Source of the DNA: Novosphingobium kaempferiae
GTDB lineage: Bacteria > Pseudomonadota > Alphaproteobacteria > Sphingomonadales > Sphingomonadaceae
Direction: 5' to 3'
Assembly (NCBI RefSeq): GCF_021227995.1
Contig: NZ_CP089301.1
Location: 4,898,001 to 4,962,000, forward strand
DNA: 64,000 bases
The notes under the pieces were generated by a model. It saw nothing but the letters and a program-made list of their open reading frames with translations, did no database searches and had not been told where the DNA came from. The stretch's first letter is position 1. Every line of letters begins with the position of its first letter. Positions 1 to 9,502 of this stretch are shown here, in pieces. Both the position numbers and the translations under genes were made by a program.

Positions 1-481
1 CGCTGCCCCAGCGCACGAAATGCGTACCCTGCCCCACCAGTTGCCGCAGCCTGCTTTCGTAGAGCTTGTAGTCCCCGTAGCCGAGCAGGATCAGCCCATC
101 CGCACGGTGGCTGTCCTGATAGCGGACGTGCCAGTCGTCCTCCAGCTTCTGGAACGAGATCAGCAGGTCGAGCCCCCGGTTCGCGCATTCCCGCGTGATC
201 GCGCCCAGCATGGCGAGGAAGAACGGGTTGATCTTGGAATCGTCGGGAGACTGCTCCTCGAAGAACAGCAGCGCGATGGTGTTGGACCGCTGAGAGCGCA
301 GCGAGGACGCGTTCTTGTCGACCGAGTAGTTCAGCTCCCGCGCGATCTCCTCGATCCGCGCGCGAGTGGCCGCGCTGACCGACTTGCTCCCGCGCAATGC
401 GCGGCTGACGGTCGGCTGCGAAACCCCCGCCCGATAGGCGATGTCGAAGCTGGTCGGGCGGTTGGTCGGCTTGCGTCCCAT
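1..481 (-). CDS. LacI-family transcriptional regulator (C-terminus cut by window edge)
   Basis: Reading leftwards from an ATG at 481, about 160 codons are visible before the window ends. Residues about 10-60 form a LacI helix-turn-helix with hinge: DIAYRAGVSQPTVSRALRG followed by ARIEEIARELNYSVDKNASSLRS. The start of the periplasmic-binding-like effector domain follows (NTIALLFFEEQ, then GLDLLISFQKLEDDW). LacI proteins bind DNA as dimers and respond to a sugar or its derivative. It is divergent from the TonB receptor at 760 and the alpha-glucan hydrolases behind it, so it probably controls maltodextrin use, like the LacI regulators beside maltose TonB receptors in Caulobacter and Xanthomonas. 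Effector and operator are inferred. Confidence 0.9.
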   Translation of the reverse strand, partial: MGRKPTNRPTSFDIAYRAGVSQPTVSRALRGSKSVSAATRARIEEIARELNYSVDKNASSLRSQRSNTIALLFFEEQSPDDSKINPFFLAMLGAITRECANRGLDLLISFQKLEDDWHVRYQDSHRADGLILLGYGDYKLYESRLRQLVGQGTHFVRWGS

Positions 482-759
482 TGGCTTTCCTGCTCGATGC
501 TGCGCTGCAACATTGCCACAACCCGAGTTACACAACTCCATGCAATCGAGTGCTTTTAAGGGATTCTGCGCGTTGCATGGAAGACACGGCGCGTACCCCT
601 CCCGCACCTACGTATACGTATGCCATATTATGCGCAACGCAGGACCGTCTTAATCAGGGCAGGTCGAATGGAGTCGCGGCAGCAATGCTCGGGCTTCGCA
701 GGAGGAGAGCCGGACACCATCCAGATGGGCCGGCAAACAGAGGGTCAGGAGAGGACATC
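482..759. promoter_or_regulatory. Divergent intergenic region with a 12-bp palindrome, candidate LacI operator
   Basis: This 278-bp gap separates the LacI gene from the TonB receptor. It contains a perfect 12-bp palindrome, TACGTATACGTA, at 609-620, about 140 bp before the receptor start. The symmetry suits a dimeric regulator such as the divergent LacI protein, but the link is an inference. A good ribosome binding site, GGAGAGG, lies at 749-755 and supports the receptor start at 760. I could not pick out confident -35/-10 boxes. Confidence 0.45.
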
Positions 760-3543
760 ATGTCGCTTCGCAATGAGATTTCTGCCGTCGCGGGTTCGTC
801 GCGCACGGCCATGGCTGCCGCACTTGTCGCGGCACTGCTTCCCGCTGCTGCATGGGCGCAGGACGCCGCCCCCGCAGATGACGCAGCCACCACGGAAGAT
901 ACCGGCAGCATCGTCGTCACCGGCTACCGCGCGTCGCTGCTGAACGCGATCAACCAGAAGCGCAACGCCGAGCAGATCGTAGAATCGGTCTCGGCCGAAG
1001 ACATCGGCAAGCTGCCCGACGCATCGATCGCGGAATCGATCGCCCGCCTGCCGGGCCTCACCTCGCAGCGCGTCAACGGTCGCTCGAACTCGATCGCCAT
1101 CCGCGGCTTCGCGCCGGACTTCTCGACCACGCTGCTGAACGGCCGCGAACAGACCTCGACCGGCGACAACCGCGCCGTCGAGTATGACCAGTATCCGTCG
1201 GAAGTCGTCAGCACCGTCAACGTCTACAAGACGCCGATGGCCAGCCTCGTCGGCCAGGGCCTGTCGGGCACCGTGGACATGCGGACGATCCGTCCGCTCG
1301 ACGCGGGCAAGCGCATCATCTCGTTCGGCGCGCGCGGCACTTACGCGGATCTCGGCAAGCTCAACGCCGGGTCCGACGACAAGGGCTATCGCATGACCGG
1401 CACGTATGTCGATCAGTTCGCGAACGACACCCTCGGCATCGCGCTGGGCGCCAGCTACATCGACGAGCCGTACCAGATCCAGGAATTCAACGCCTGGGGC
1501 TATGCCGACACGCCGGATGGCAACAAGGTCATCGGCGGTTCGAAGTCCTACGTCACCTCGACCAAGCTGAAGCGCCTCGGCCTCAACGGCACCCTCCAGT
1601 GGAAGCCGACGCCGAACCTGACGACGACGCTCGATGCGTTCTACTCGGACTTCAAGGACGACCAGATCAAGCGCGGCATCGAACTGCCCCTGTTCTGGGA
1701 TCCGGACACCGCGTCGCTCGCCAACGGCACCGTCACCGACGGCCTCGTCACCTCGGGCACGTTCAACGGCGTCAAGAGCGTGGTCCGCAACGACCTGTTC
1801 CAGCGCCACGCCAAGCTCTACTCGTTCGGCTGGAACACCAAGTGGGAAGGCGATGACGGCTGGAAGGCCTACGCCGACGTCAGCTATTCCAAGACCGACC
1901 GCAGCGAGCTCAACATCGAGACGCTGGCCGGCACCGGCCGCAACACGATCGGTGCCCTGGACAGCGTCGACTTCGTGATGACCGGCAAGGGCGCGGTGTT
2001 CTCGCCGACGCTCAACTACGGCGACTACAACACGATCCTGCTCACCGGCCCGCAGGGCTGGGGCGGCACCCAGATCGCGCCGGACGGCACCCGCATCGTC
2101 AACGGCCAGGACGGCTACTACAACGACCGTCACATCAAGGACGAGCTGTGGCAGTACCGCGTCGAGGTCGAGCATGAGTTCGAGAGCGGCCCGCTGCACT
2201 CGTTCCAGGTCGGCTGGAACTACACCAACCGTTCCAAGACGCTGGTTCCCGAGGAATACTTCCTGGGCCTCGCCGCCAACACCGACGGCCTGACCAGCGT
2301 GATGGTGCCCGAGGAATACCGCCTCAAGGGCGAGACGCAGCTGAACTACCTCGGCCTCGGCCCGGTCATCAGCTACGATCCCGCCGCGCTGGTACGCGAC
2401 GGCATCTACAACCTTGTCGCGAACCCCTACGGCGACGTGATCGTCAAGAGCTACGCCATCCGCGAGCGCCTGATGACCGCCTATGTCCAGGGCAATCTCG
2501 ACGCGGACATCGGTTCGGCGCACCTGACCGGCAACTTCGGCGTGCAGGCGCAGTGGACCGACCAGAACTCGCGCGGCGCCAGCGCCGTGCTGCTCGGCAC
2601 CAACCCGAACGGCTCGCCCAACGTCGGAGCCCTGCTGCGCAACACCAGCACCGACTACCTCGACGTGCTGCCCAGCGTGAACCTGTCGCTGCGCTTCCCC
2701 AGCGACACCATCATCCGCTTCGCTGCCGCGCGTGAGATCATCCGCCCGCGCCTCGACGACATGCGCGCCTCGGAGAAGTTCGACTACACGATCACCGGCG
2801 GCGTGGCGCAGGTTACCGGCGAGTCCGGCAACCCGTACCTGCGTCCCTGGCGCGCCAACGCGCTCGACCTGACGTTCGAGCAGTACTTCGGCGGCAAGGG
2901 TGTGATCGCGGCGCAGTTCTTCTGGAAGGATTTGAAGAGCTACATCTACAACCAGCAGTCGAGCGTCCCCACCGACGAGCTTTCGCTGCAGGATCCGGGC
3001 AACGGCGTCGTCCTCTCGCCGACCGCGCAGTACACCATCCCGGTGAACGGCAAGGGCGGCAAGCTCTACGGCGTCGAACTGGCCACCACGCTGCCGTTCG
3101 AGACCGTCATCCCGGCGCTCGAAGGCTTCGGCGTGACCGGCTCGGTCGCCTATACGAAGAGCAAGATCCAGGCGACGCCGGACTCGCCCACGGGTGACCT
3201 GCCGGGCTATTCGAAGTGGGTCGCCAACGGCACCGCCTACTTCGAGAAGTGGGGCTTCAACGCCCGCGGCTCGGTGCGTTATCGCTCGACGTTCCTGGGT
3301 GAAGTCTCGGGCTTCGCGGCCAACCGCGTGCGTCGCCGTGCGGCTTCGGAAACCATCGTGGACGCGCAGATCGGCTACGACTTCCAGCCGGGCAGCCCGA
3401 TGGAAGGCCTCTCGCTCTACATCCAGGGCCAGAACCTGACCGACGCGCCGTTCGTCACGACCAACCCCGGCGATAGCCGCGAAATCATCGACTACCAGCG
3501 TTACGGCCGCCGCTTCCTCGCCGGCTTCACTTACAAGTTCTGA
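760..3543 (+). CDS. TonB-dependent receptor, probable maltodextrin outer-membrane transporter
   Basis: A 927-residue outer-membrane active transporter. The start at 760 is chosen because GGAGAGG precedes it and a signal peptide follows (MSLRNEISAV, hydrophobic AAALVAALLPAAAWA, cleavage near AWAQ). Residues about 45-165 are the plug: a TonB-box-like SIVVTGYRASL, then LPDASIAESIARLPGL and IRGFAPDFSTTLLNGR. The remainder is a 22-strand barrel ending in FTYKF with terminal Phe. This matches the Xanthomonas/Caulobacter receptor group that includes the maltose receptor MalA. It is followed by an alpha-amylase and two alpha-glucosidases and is divergent from a LacI regulator, so maltodextrin is the likely ligand. 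The ligand assignment rests on context. Confidence 0.93.
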   Translation: MSLRNEISAVAGSSRTAMAAALVAALLPAAAWAQDAAPADDAATTEDTGSIVVTGYRASLLNAINQKRNAEQIVESVSAEDIGKLPDASIAESIARLPGLTSQRVNGRSNSIAIRGFAPDFSTTLLNGREQTSTGDNRAVEYDQYPSEVVSTVNVYKTPMASLVGQGLSGTVDMRTIRPLDAGKRIISFGARGTYADLGKLNAGSDDKGYRMTGTYVDQFANDTLGIALGASYIDEPYQIQEFNAWGYADTPDGNKVIGGSKSYVTSTKLKRLGLNGTLQWKPTPNLTTTLDAFYSDFKDDQIKRGIELPLFWDPDTASLANGTVTDGLVTSGTFNGVKSVVRNDLFQRHAKLYSFGWNTKWEGDDGWKAYADVSYSKTDRSELNIETLAGTGRNTIGALDSVDFVMTGKGAVFSPTLNYGDYNTILLTGPQGWGGTQIAPDGTRIVNGQDGYYNDRHIKDELWQYRVEVEHEFESGPLHSFQVGWNYTNRSKTLVPEEYFLGLAANTDGLTSVMVPEEYRLKGETQLNYLGLGPVISYDPAALVRDGIYNLVANPYGDVIVKSYAIRERLMTAYVQGNLDADIGSAHLTGNFGVQAQWTDQNSRGASAVLLGTNPNGSPNVGALLRNTSTDYLDVLPSVNLSLRFPSDTIIRFAAAREIIRPRLDDMRASEKFDYTITGGVAQVTGESGNPYLRPWRANALDLTFEQYFGGKGVIAAQFFWKDLKSYIYNQQSSVPTDELSLQDPGNGVVLSPTAQYTIPVNGKGGKLYGVELATTLPFETVIPALEGFGVTGSVAYTKSKIQATPDSPTGDLPGYSKWVANGTAYFEKWGFNARGSVRYRSTFLGEVSGFAANRVRRRAASETIVDAQIGYDFQPGSPMEGLSLYIQGQNLTDAPFVTTNPGDSREIIDYQRYGRRFLAGFTYKF

Positions 3544-3628
3544 GCCCCTGTGGGGCTCGGGCTAAGTTCTGATAACTTACCCCCCGGCGTCGGGATGGAA
3601 CCCTCCTCCTCCTGACCGGCGCCACACC

Positions 3629-3668
3629 GGCGGAACCGTGCAAGAACCCTCACTTTCACGGTTCCGCC
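3629..3668 (+). other. Strong stem-loop between receptor and amylase genes
   Basis: A perfect 12-bp inverted repeat (GGCGGAACCGTG at 3629-3640 and its complement at 3657-3668) encloses a 16-nt loop. It lies 86 bp after the receptor stop and 32 bp before the amylase start. A second hairpin, GAGCCCC-TGT-GGGGCTC, sits right at the receptor stop (3542-3558). Neither is followed by a clean T-run, so they may be processing, stability or attenuation elements that let the receptor be expressed above the enzymes. That role is inferred. Confidence 0.55.
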
Positions 3669-3700
3669 TATCCTTTCGACGGCCATCCGGAGACAGCCCG

Positions 3701-5521
3701 ATGAACCGCCTCATGCCTTCCCTCGCCGCCCTTGCGCTGGCCCTCTCCCACGGCGCGGCGCTTGCCGGCCCGGTGGAGGACATGCGCGCCCGCACGCCCG
3801 AGCAGGAAGTGATCTACTTCGTCCTGCCCGACCGGTTCGAGAACGGCGATCCCGCCAACGACACCGGCGGCCTTACCGGCGGCAAGCTCCAGACCGGCTT
3901 CGATCCCACCGACAAGGCGTTCTTCCACGGCGGCGACATCAAGGGCCTGACCGCGCGGCTGGACTATATCCAGGGCCTCGGCGCGAGCGCGATCTGGGTC
4001 GGGCCGATCTTCAAGAACAAGCCGGTGCAGGGGCCGAAAGGCAACGAGAGCGCGGGCTATCACGGCTACTGGATCACCGACTTCACGCAGGTCGATCCGC
4101 ACTTCGGCACCAACGACGATTTCAAGGCGCTGGTCGAGGCCGCTCATGCCCGGGGCATGAAGGTCTACATGGACATCATCGTCAACCACACGGCGGACGT
4201 GATCCAGTTCAGGGAAGGCACGGCGGAGGGGTATCCCTACCGCTCCAAGGCCGACTATCCCTTCTCGACCAAGGGCGGGCTGAAGGGCGCCGCCATCAAT
4301 CCCGGGTTCGCCGGTGATGCCGTCGCGACGACGGAAAACTGGGCGAAACTGACCGATCCCGCGTTCGCCTATACCCCAGTCGTGCCCAGGGCGGAGAAGG
4401 ACGTCAAAGTCCCCGCCTGGCTCAACGATCCGATCTACTACCACAACCGCGGCAACACCGACTGGAAGGGCGAAAGTTCGCAGTACGGCGACTTCGTGGG
4501 CCTCGACGACCTCGCCACCGAGAACCCGCGCGTGGTCGACGGGATGATCGAGATCTACGGCAGCTGGATCGACCGCTTCGGCGTCGACGGCTTCCGCATC
4601 GACACCGCCCGTCATGTGAACGCAGAGCTGTGGCGCAAGTTCGTCCCCGCCATGCTGGAGCGTGCGAAGGCCAAGGGAATCAACAACTTCCACATCTTCG
4701 GCGAAGTCGCGACGGGCGATTACGACCCTGCCCTCCTCGCCTCGTGGACGCGCAATGCCGGGCTTCCCGGCGTCCTCGACTTCGCGTTCATGCGCGCGGT
4801 CGACGATGCGGCGGGCGGCGCGAAGGACGGCGGCACGGCAACGCTGGCGCGGCTGTTCGACGACGATGCGCTCTATGCCGGCGGCAAGGCCGGGGCGATG
4901 CAGTTGCCCACGTTCCTCGGCAACCACGACGCCGGGCGCCTGCCGATGTTTCTCAAGCTGGGTCAACCACTTGCGAGCAACGACGAACTGCTCAAGCGCT
5001 CCATGCTGGCCCATGCCATGCTGCTGACGCTGCGCGGCGTGCCGACGATCTACTATGGCGACGAGCAGGGCTTCGTCGGGCATGGCGGGGACCAGTGGTC
5101 GCGGCAGGACATGTTCGCGTCGAAGGACTTGCGCCTGACCGACGAGCCGCTGCTGGGCACGACCCGTGCGCCGAATGCAGAGCACTTCGATCCGTCACAT
5201 CCGCTTTATCGTTTCATATCAGAGCTTTCCACGCTGCGCCGAAGCACCCCTGCCCTCCATTCGGGCATGACGAAGGTGCGCACCTCGTCCGAAAAGCCCG
5301 GCCTTTTCGCCGTGTCGCGCTTCGATCCGACGACCGGGCGCGAGGTCGTGCTGGCGTTCAACACGTCGACCGAGGCGGTCAGCGGCAACATCGCGGTTGA
5401 GCCCGCTTCGGGCGCATTCCAGCGGCTTGCCGGAGCGGAATGCCCCGGAAAACCGACGGTTCCCGGCTCGCTTGCGGTGAGCCTGCCGCCGCTCGGCTTC
5501 GCGGTCTGCGCCGCGCACTGA
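3701..5521 (+). CDS. Exported GH13 alpha-amylase
   Basis: A 606-residue glycoside hydrolase family 13 enzyme expected to cleave alpha-1,4-glucan internally. The start at 3701 gives a clean signal peptide (MNRLMPSLAALALALSHGAALAG) and has CGGAGA 7 bp upstream. The GH13 conserved regions are all present: region I DIIVNHTADV, region II GFRIDTARHVN with the nucleophile Asp, region III HIFGEVATG with the acid/base Glu, and region IV FLGNHDAGR. A small C-terminal beta domain ends the protein. It probably works in the periplasm or at the cell surface, trimming polymers brought in by the receptor encoded just upstream. The exact product pattern cannot be read from sequence. Confidence 0.92.
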   Translation: MNRLMPSLAALALALSHGAALAGPVEDMRARTPEQEVIYFVLPDRFENGDPANDTGGLTGGKLQTGFDPTDKAFFHGGDIKGLTARLDYIQGLGASAIWVGPIFKNKPVQGPKGNESAGYHGYWITDFTQVDPHFGTNDDFKALVEAAHARGMKVYMDIIVNHTADVIQFREGTAEGYPYRSKADYPFSTKGGLKGAAINPGFAGDAVATTENWAKLTDPAFAYTPVVPRAEKDVKVPAWLNDPIYYHNRGNTDWKGESSQYGDFVGLDDLATENPRVVDGMIEIYGSWIDRFGVDGFRIDTARHVNAELWRKFVPAMLERAKAKGINNFHIFGEVATGDYDPALLASWTRNAGLPGVLDFAFMRAVDDAAGGAKDGGTATLARLFDDDALYAGGKAGAMQLPTFLGNHDAGRLPMFLKLGQPLASNDELLKRSMLAHAMLLTLRGVPTIYYGDEQGFVGHGGDQWSRQDMFASKDLRLTDEPLLGTTRAPNAEHFDPSHPLYRFISELSTLRRSTPALHSGMTKVRTSSEKPGLFAVSRFDPTTGREVVLAFNTSTEAVSGNIAVEPASGAFQRLAGAECPGKPTVPGSLAVSLPPLGFAVCAAH

Positions 5522-5570
5522 ACTGAACCTAGAGATACCCAGCATGCACCGGGCCCTACCAGAGAGCGCC

Positions 5571-7190
5571 ATGACCGAAACTTCAACAACTTCCACCGCT
5601 CCATGGTGGCGCGGCGCGGCGATCTACCAGATCTACCCGCGCAGCTTCGCCGATTCCAACGGCGACGGCATCGGCGACCTGCCCGGCATCACCGCCCGGC
5701 TCGACCATGTCGCGCGCCTCGGCGTCGAGGCGATCTGGATCTCGCCGTTCTACCAGTCGCCCATGGCGGACTTCGGCTACGACATTTCCGACTACTGCGC
5801 GATCGACCCGATGTTCGGCACGCTGGAGGATTTCGACGCGCTCGTCGTGCGCGCCAGGGAACTCGGCCTCAAGATCATCATCGATCAGGTCTATGCCCAT
5901 ACCTCGGACCAGCATCCGTGGTTCACGGAGAGCCGTTCCTCGCGCGGCAACGCCAAGGCGGACTGGTACGTCTGGGCCGACCCCAAGCCCGACGGTTCGC
6001 CGCCGACCAACTGGCAGTCGGTGTTCGGCGGCCCGGCGTGGCGCTGGGATGCGCGGCGCGGACAGTACTACATGCACAACTTCCTTGCCGAGCAGCCGCA
6101 GCTGAACTGCCATAACCCGCAAGTGCAGGAAGCACTGCTGGGCGTGGCGAAGTTCTGGCTGGATCGCGGCGTCTCGGGCTTCCGCATCGATGCGCTCAAC
6201 CACTCGATGCACGACCCGATGCTGCGCAACAATCCGCCAGCGCCCGATACCGGAAAGGTGCGCACGCGGCCCTATGATTTCCAGCTTCAGGTCTACAACC
6301 AGTCGCACCCGGACATCATCACGTTCATCGAGCGGTTGCAGGCGCTGATCGCCAGCTACCCCGACACCTATTCGCTGGCAGAAGTGGGCGGCGCCCGCGC
6401 GAGCGAGGAGATGAAGACCTTTACGCAAGGCGACCAGCGCCTGAACAGCGCCTACGGCTTCGACTTCCTCTATGCCGACAACCTGACGCCCCGGCACATC
6501 GCCGCCGCGCAGGACTTCTGGCCCGAGGAAGACGGCGCCGGCTGGCCGAGCTGGGCCTTCGAGAACCACGACGCGCCCCGCGCGCTCTCGCGCTGGAGCA
6601 CGCCCGACCAGATGGACGCCTTCGCGCGGATGAAGGCGATGGTGCTGCTGTCCTTGCGTGGCAATCCGATCCTGTTCCAGGGCGAGGAACTGGGCCTGCT
6701 GCAGGACGAGATTCCGTTCGAGCTGCTGCAGGATCCCGAGGCCATCGCCAACTGGCCGCTCACCCTCTCGCGCGACGGCGTGCGCACGCCGCTGCCGTGG
6801 CTGGCGCAGAGCGAGCACGGCGGGTTCACCTCGTCCGCCCCATGGCTGCCGATGAGCGAGCAGAACCTGTCGCGCGCGGTGGACCGGCAGGAGGCCGATC
6901 CGGCATCGTTGCTCAACCTGACGCGCCATCTGCTGGGCTTGCGCGCCGCCGACACCGCGCTGCGTCGCGGTTCGTGCGACGTGCTTTTCGCGGACGAGAC
7001 GCGCCTCGTGCTGCGCCGCAAGGCCGATGGCCGCAGCGTGCTGTGCGTCTTCAACATGAGCGCCGATACTGCAGCATGGCCCGCAGCAATTCCAACCGAA
7101 GGCCGCGTCCTCGCTGCCGTGAACAACACTGAAGCCGGTGCCCTGCCCGCATGGGGCGGCATCTGGATCATCGAAGGAGAAACGGCATGA
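5571..7190 (+). CDS. GH13 alpha-glucosidase, oligo-1,6-glucosidase type
   Basis: A GH13 exo-acting alpha-glucosidase of about 539 residues with no signal peptide, so probably cytoplasmic. It begins with the family hallmark WWRGAAIYQIYPRSFADSNG. The nucleophile region is GFRIDALNHSM, the acid/base region SLAEVGG and the last conserved region FENHDAPRAL; a QGEELGL motif lies near the active site. An in-frame ATG at 5544 would add nine residues (MHRALPESA); 5571 is preferred because homology begins just after it. It lies 49 bp after the amylase and shares an ATGA overlap with the GH97 gene, so the three enzymes form one operon. Expected role: release of glucose from imported maltooligosaccharides. 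Confidence 0.9.
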   Translation: MTETSTTSTAPWWRGAAIYQIYPRSFADSNGDGIGDLPGITARLDHVARLGVEAIWISPFYQSPMADFGYDISDYCAIDPMFGTLEDFDALVVRARELGLKIIIDQVYAHTSDQHPWFTESRSSRGNAKADWYVWADPKPDGSPPTNWQSVFGGPAWRWDARRGQYYMHNFLAEQPQLNCHNPQVQEALLGVAKFWLDRGVSGFRIDALNHSMHDPMLRNNPPAPDTGKVRTRPYDFQLQVYNQSHPDIITFIERLQALIASYPDTYSLAEVGGARASEEMKTFTQGDQRLNSAYGFDFLYADNLTPRHIAAAQDFWPEEDGAGWPSWAFENHDAPRALSRWSTPDQMDAFARMKAMVLLSLRGNPILFQGEELGLLQDEIPFELLQDPEAIANWPLTLSRDGVRTPLPWLAQSEHGGFTSSAPWLPMSEQNLSRAVDRQEADPASLLNLTRHLLGLRAADTALRRGSCDVLFADETRLVLRRKADGRSVLCVFNMSADTAAWPAAIPTEGRVLAAVNNTEAGALPAWGGIWIIEGETA

Positions 7191-9238
7191 AGCCGCTCGC
7201 CCTGCTGGCAACTGCTGGCATCGTCATCGCCGCCCCTGCATATGCGCAGGAGACCGCCCCCGCCGTCACCGCCGCATCGCCCGATGGCTCGATCGTGCTG
7301 ACCGTCACCACCGACGGCGACCGCCGTCCCACATGGTCGGTCACGCGCAAGGGCAAGCTGCTGATCGCGCCGAGCAAACTGGGCTTCATCCTGACCGATG
7401 GCCTGAACATGACGCGCGGCTTCGCGATCACCGGCAACGACACCGCCAAGGGCGAAGACACCTGGGAACAGCCCTGGGGCGAGCGCCGCTTCGTGAAGGA
7501 CAAGTACAACCAGGTCACGGTGCGCTTCAGGCAGGCGGACAATCAGGGCGCGCGCCTGATGAACGTGACCTTCCGCCTGTTCGATAACGGCCTCGGCTTC
7601 CGCTACGAACTGCCCGAGCAGCCCGGCCTCAAGACGATGAACATCGCCGACGAGACGACCGAGTTCGACATCGTGCCCAAGGGCACCGCATGGTGGATCC
7701 CGGGCGGCGAGTGGAACCGCTACGAGCAGGTCTACCAGCAGACCCCGATCGATGCCGTTTCCACCGCGCACACGCCGATCACCATGAAGCTGGAGGACGG
7801 CACCCACCTGTCCTTTCACGAAGCGGCGCTGGTCGATTACGCGGGCTACTGGTTCAAGCGCGCCGAGGGCCAGAAATTCCGCACCACGCTCTCGCCCTCC
7901 TCGCGCGGCGCCCGCGTCGTGCGTGAACTGCCGTTCGCGACGCCGTGGCGCACCGTGCGCATCGCCGACGATGCGGCGGGCCTCGTCGACAACGACCTCG
8001 AACTGAACCTCAACGAGCCGAACAAGCTGGGCGATGTCAGCTGGGTGAAGCCGGGCCGCTACATCGGCATCTGGTGGGGCATGATCCGCAACGACTGGAG
8101 CTGGGCGGAAGGTCCGCAGCACGGCGCCACCACCGCGCGCACGATGCAGTACATAGACTATGCCGCGAAGCACAAGTTCCGCGGCGTGCTGGTCGAAGGC
8201 TGGAACAAGGGCTGGAACGGCGACTGGTTCGGCCACGGCGACGAGTTCAGCTTCACGCAGGCGACGCCGGACTTCGATATTAACGCGATCACGAAGTACG
8301 CCGCTAAGAAGGGCGTGAAGCTGATCGGCCACCACGAGACCGGCGGCAACATCGCGAACTACGAAGCGAACATGGACGCGGGCTTCGCGCTCTACCAGAA
8401 GCTGGGCGTGGACACGGTGAAGACCGGCTACGTCGCCGACCACGGCGGCATCATCGCCAACACCGACCATCCCGGCGGCCCGGTCGGCCCGATCCGCATG
8501 GAATGGCACGACGGTCAGCGCATGGTCGAGCATCACCTCGCCGTCGTCGAGAACGCCGCGAAGCACCACGTCGCCATCGACGCGCATGAGCCGGTGAAGG
8601 ACACGGGCCTGCGCCGCACCTACCCCAACTGGGTCTCGCGCGAAGGCGCGCGCGGCATGGAGTACAACGCCTGGGGCCAGTTCGCGAACGGACCCGAGCA
8701 TGAGCCGACGCTGGTCTATACCCGCATGCTGTCCGGCCCGATGGACTTCACGCCGGGCGTCCTCAGCCTCGAAGGCGCGAAGGGCGCGCTGGCATCGACG
8801 CTGGCGAAGCAGCTCGGCCTTTACCTGGCGATCTACTCGCCGATCCAGATGGCGGCGGACTTCATCGAGCAGCTCGACAAGTACCCGCGCGAGATGAACT
8901 TCATCGAGTCGGTTCCCACCGACTGGGCGGAAAGCCACCTGATCGCGGGCGAAGTGGGCGACTATGCGATCTTCGCGCGCAAGGACCGCAATTCGCAGCG
9001 CTGGTTCGTCGGCGGCGTCAACGACGCGACGGCGCGCACCGTGACGCTGAAGTTCGACTTCCTCGAAGCGGGCAAGACCTACAAGGCCAGCGTCTGGAAG
9101 GACGGCGAAGGCGCGACCTACGAAACCGAAGCGCGTCACCGGATCGCTTACGACACGCGCACGGTGAAGAAGGGTGATACCCTCGACGTGTGGCTGGCGC
9201 CGGGCGGCGGCACCGCGATCCGATTGGAGCCGCGCTGA
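7187..9238 (+). CDS. GH97 glycoside hydrolase (SusB-type alpha-glucosidase)
   Basis: A 683-residue protein of glycoside hydrolase family 97, whose best known member is the Bacteroides alpha-glucosidase SusB. It starts with a signal peptide (MKPLALLATAGIVIAAPAYA) and is probably periplasmic. An N-terminal beta-sandwich with SPDGSIVLTVTTDG and EQPWGERR is followed by a TIM barrel carrying VEGWNKGWNGDW, GHHETGGN, IDAHEPVKDTG and REGARGMEYNAW. Several conserved glutamates suit the calcium-dependent inverting branch, but I did not align it to confirm the mechanism. The start codon overlaps the previous stop (ATGA), with GAAGGAGA as ribosome binding site. It completes the maltodextrin operon. Confidence 0.92.
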   Translation: MKPLALLATAGIVIAAPAYAQETAPAVTAASPDGSIVLTVTTDGDRRPTWSVTRKGKLLIAPSKLGFILTDGLNMTRGFAITGNDTAKGEDTWEQPWGERRFVKDKYNQVTVRFRQADNQGARLMNVTFRLFDNGLGFRYELPEQPGLKTMNIADETTEFDIVPKGTAWWIPGGEWNRYEQVYQQTPIDAVSTAHTPITMKLEDGTHLSFHEAALVDYAGYWFKRAEGQKFRTTLSPSSRGARVVRELPFATPWRTVRIADDAAGLVDNDLELNLNEPNKLGDVSWVKPGRYIGIWWGMIRNDWSWAEGPQHGATTARTMQYIDYAAKHKFRGVLVEGWNKGWNGDWFGHGDEFSFTQATPDFDINAITKYAAKKGVKLIGHHETGGNIANYEANMDAGFALYQKLGVDTVKTGYVADHGGIIANTDHPGGPVGPIRMEWHDGQRMVEHHLAVVENAAKHHVAIDAHEPVKDTGLRRTYPNWVSREGARGMEYNAWGQFANGPEHEPTLVYTRMLSGPMDFTPGVLSLEGAKGALASTLAKQLGLYLAIYSPIQMAADFIEQLDKYPREMNFIESVPTDWAESHLIAGEVGDYAIFARKDRNSQRWFVGGVNDATARTVTLKFDFLEAGKTYKASVWKDGEGATYETEARHRIAYDTRTVKKGDTLDVWLAPGGGTAIRLEPR

Positions 9239-9245
9239 TTTGTCG

Positions 9246-9270
9246 CGTCGTCCCGGGCTAGACCCGGGAC
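9246..9270. repeat. Small REP-like hairpin
   Basis: A short inverted repeat, GTCCCGGG-CTA-GACCCGGGAC with one irregular base, lies just after the GH97 stop. It resembles the GTCCCGGA/TCCGGGAC hairpin at 19991-20019 and is a small dispersed palindrome. It may act as a terminator or 3'-end stabiliser. Confidence 0.6.
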
Positions 9271-9357
9271 CGCTGGCGGTCTTTCGGTGGGTGCTATCGG
9301 CGAGACAGCTTGCCGGGAGTGCTCGCCAAGGACGTTCGTCGCGATCAAAATCATTCC

Positions 9358-9443
9358 CGTCATTCCCGCGAAGGCGGGAACCCATCTCCTGCCGGTGCCT
9401 GTCGCACGGGCATCAGTTGGGTCCCCGCCTTCGCGGGATGACG
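9358..9443. repeat. Palindromic dispersed repeat (CGTCATTCCCGCGAAGGCGG type)
   Basis: Imperfect inverted arms begin CGTCATTCCCGCGAAGGCGG and end with the matching CCGCCTTCGCGGGATGACG, around a loop of about 35 nt. The outer CGTCATT/ATGACG ends are shared with the palindrome at 9503. Together with the neighbouring repeats it fills the 367-bp gap between two convergent transcripts, where I see no gene. Confidence 0.7.
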
Positions 9444-9502
9444 AACAGGGTAAGGTGCAGCTAGCGGCACCTAATCCCCTGCCTTCGAATGGCATCCCCT
9501 CT

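Noticed and set aside
745..2523. A leftward open frame of about 590 codons opposite the TonB receptor
   Set aside because: Composition is that of an antisense shadow and the receptor reading is certain.
6470..9385. A leftward open frame of about 970 codons opposite the glucosidase genes
   Set aside because: Shadow of GH13 and GH97 genes; no motif and no ribosome binding site.
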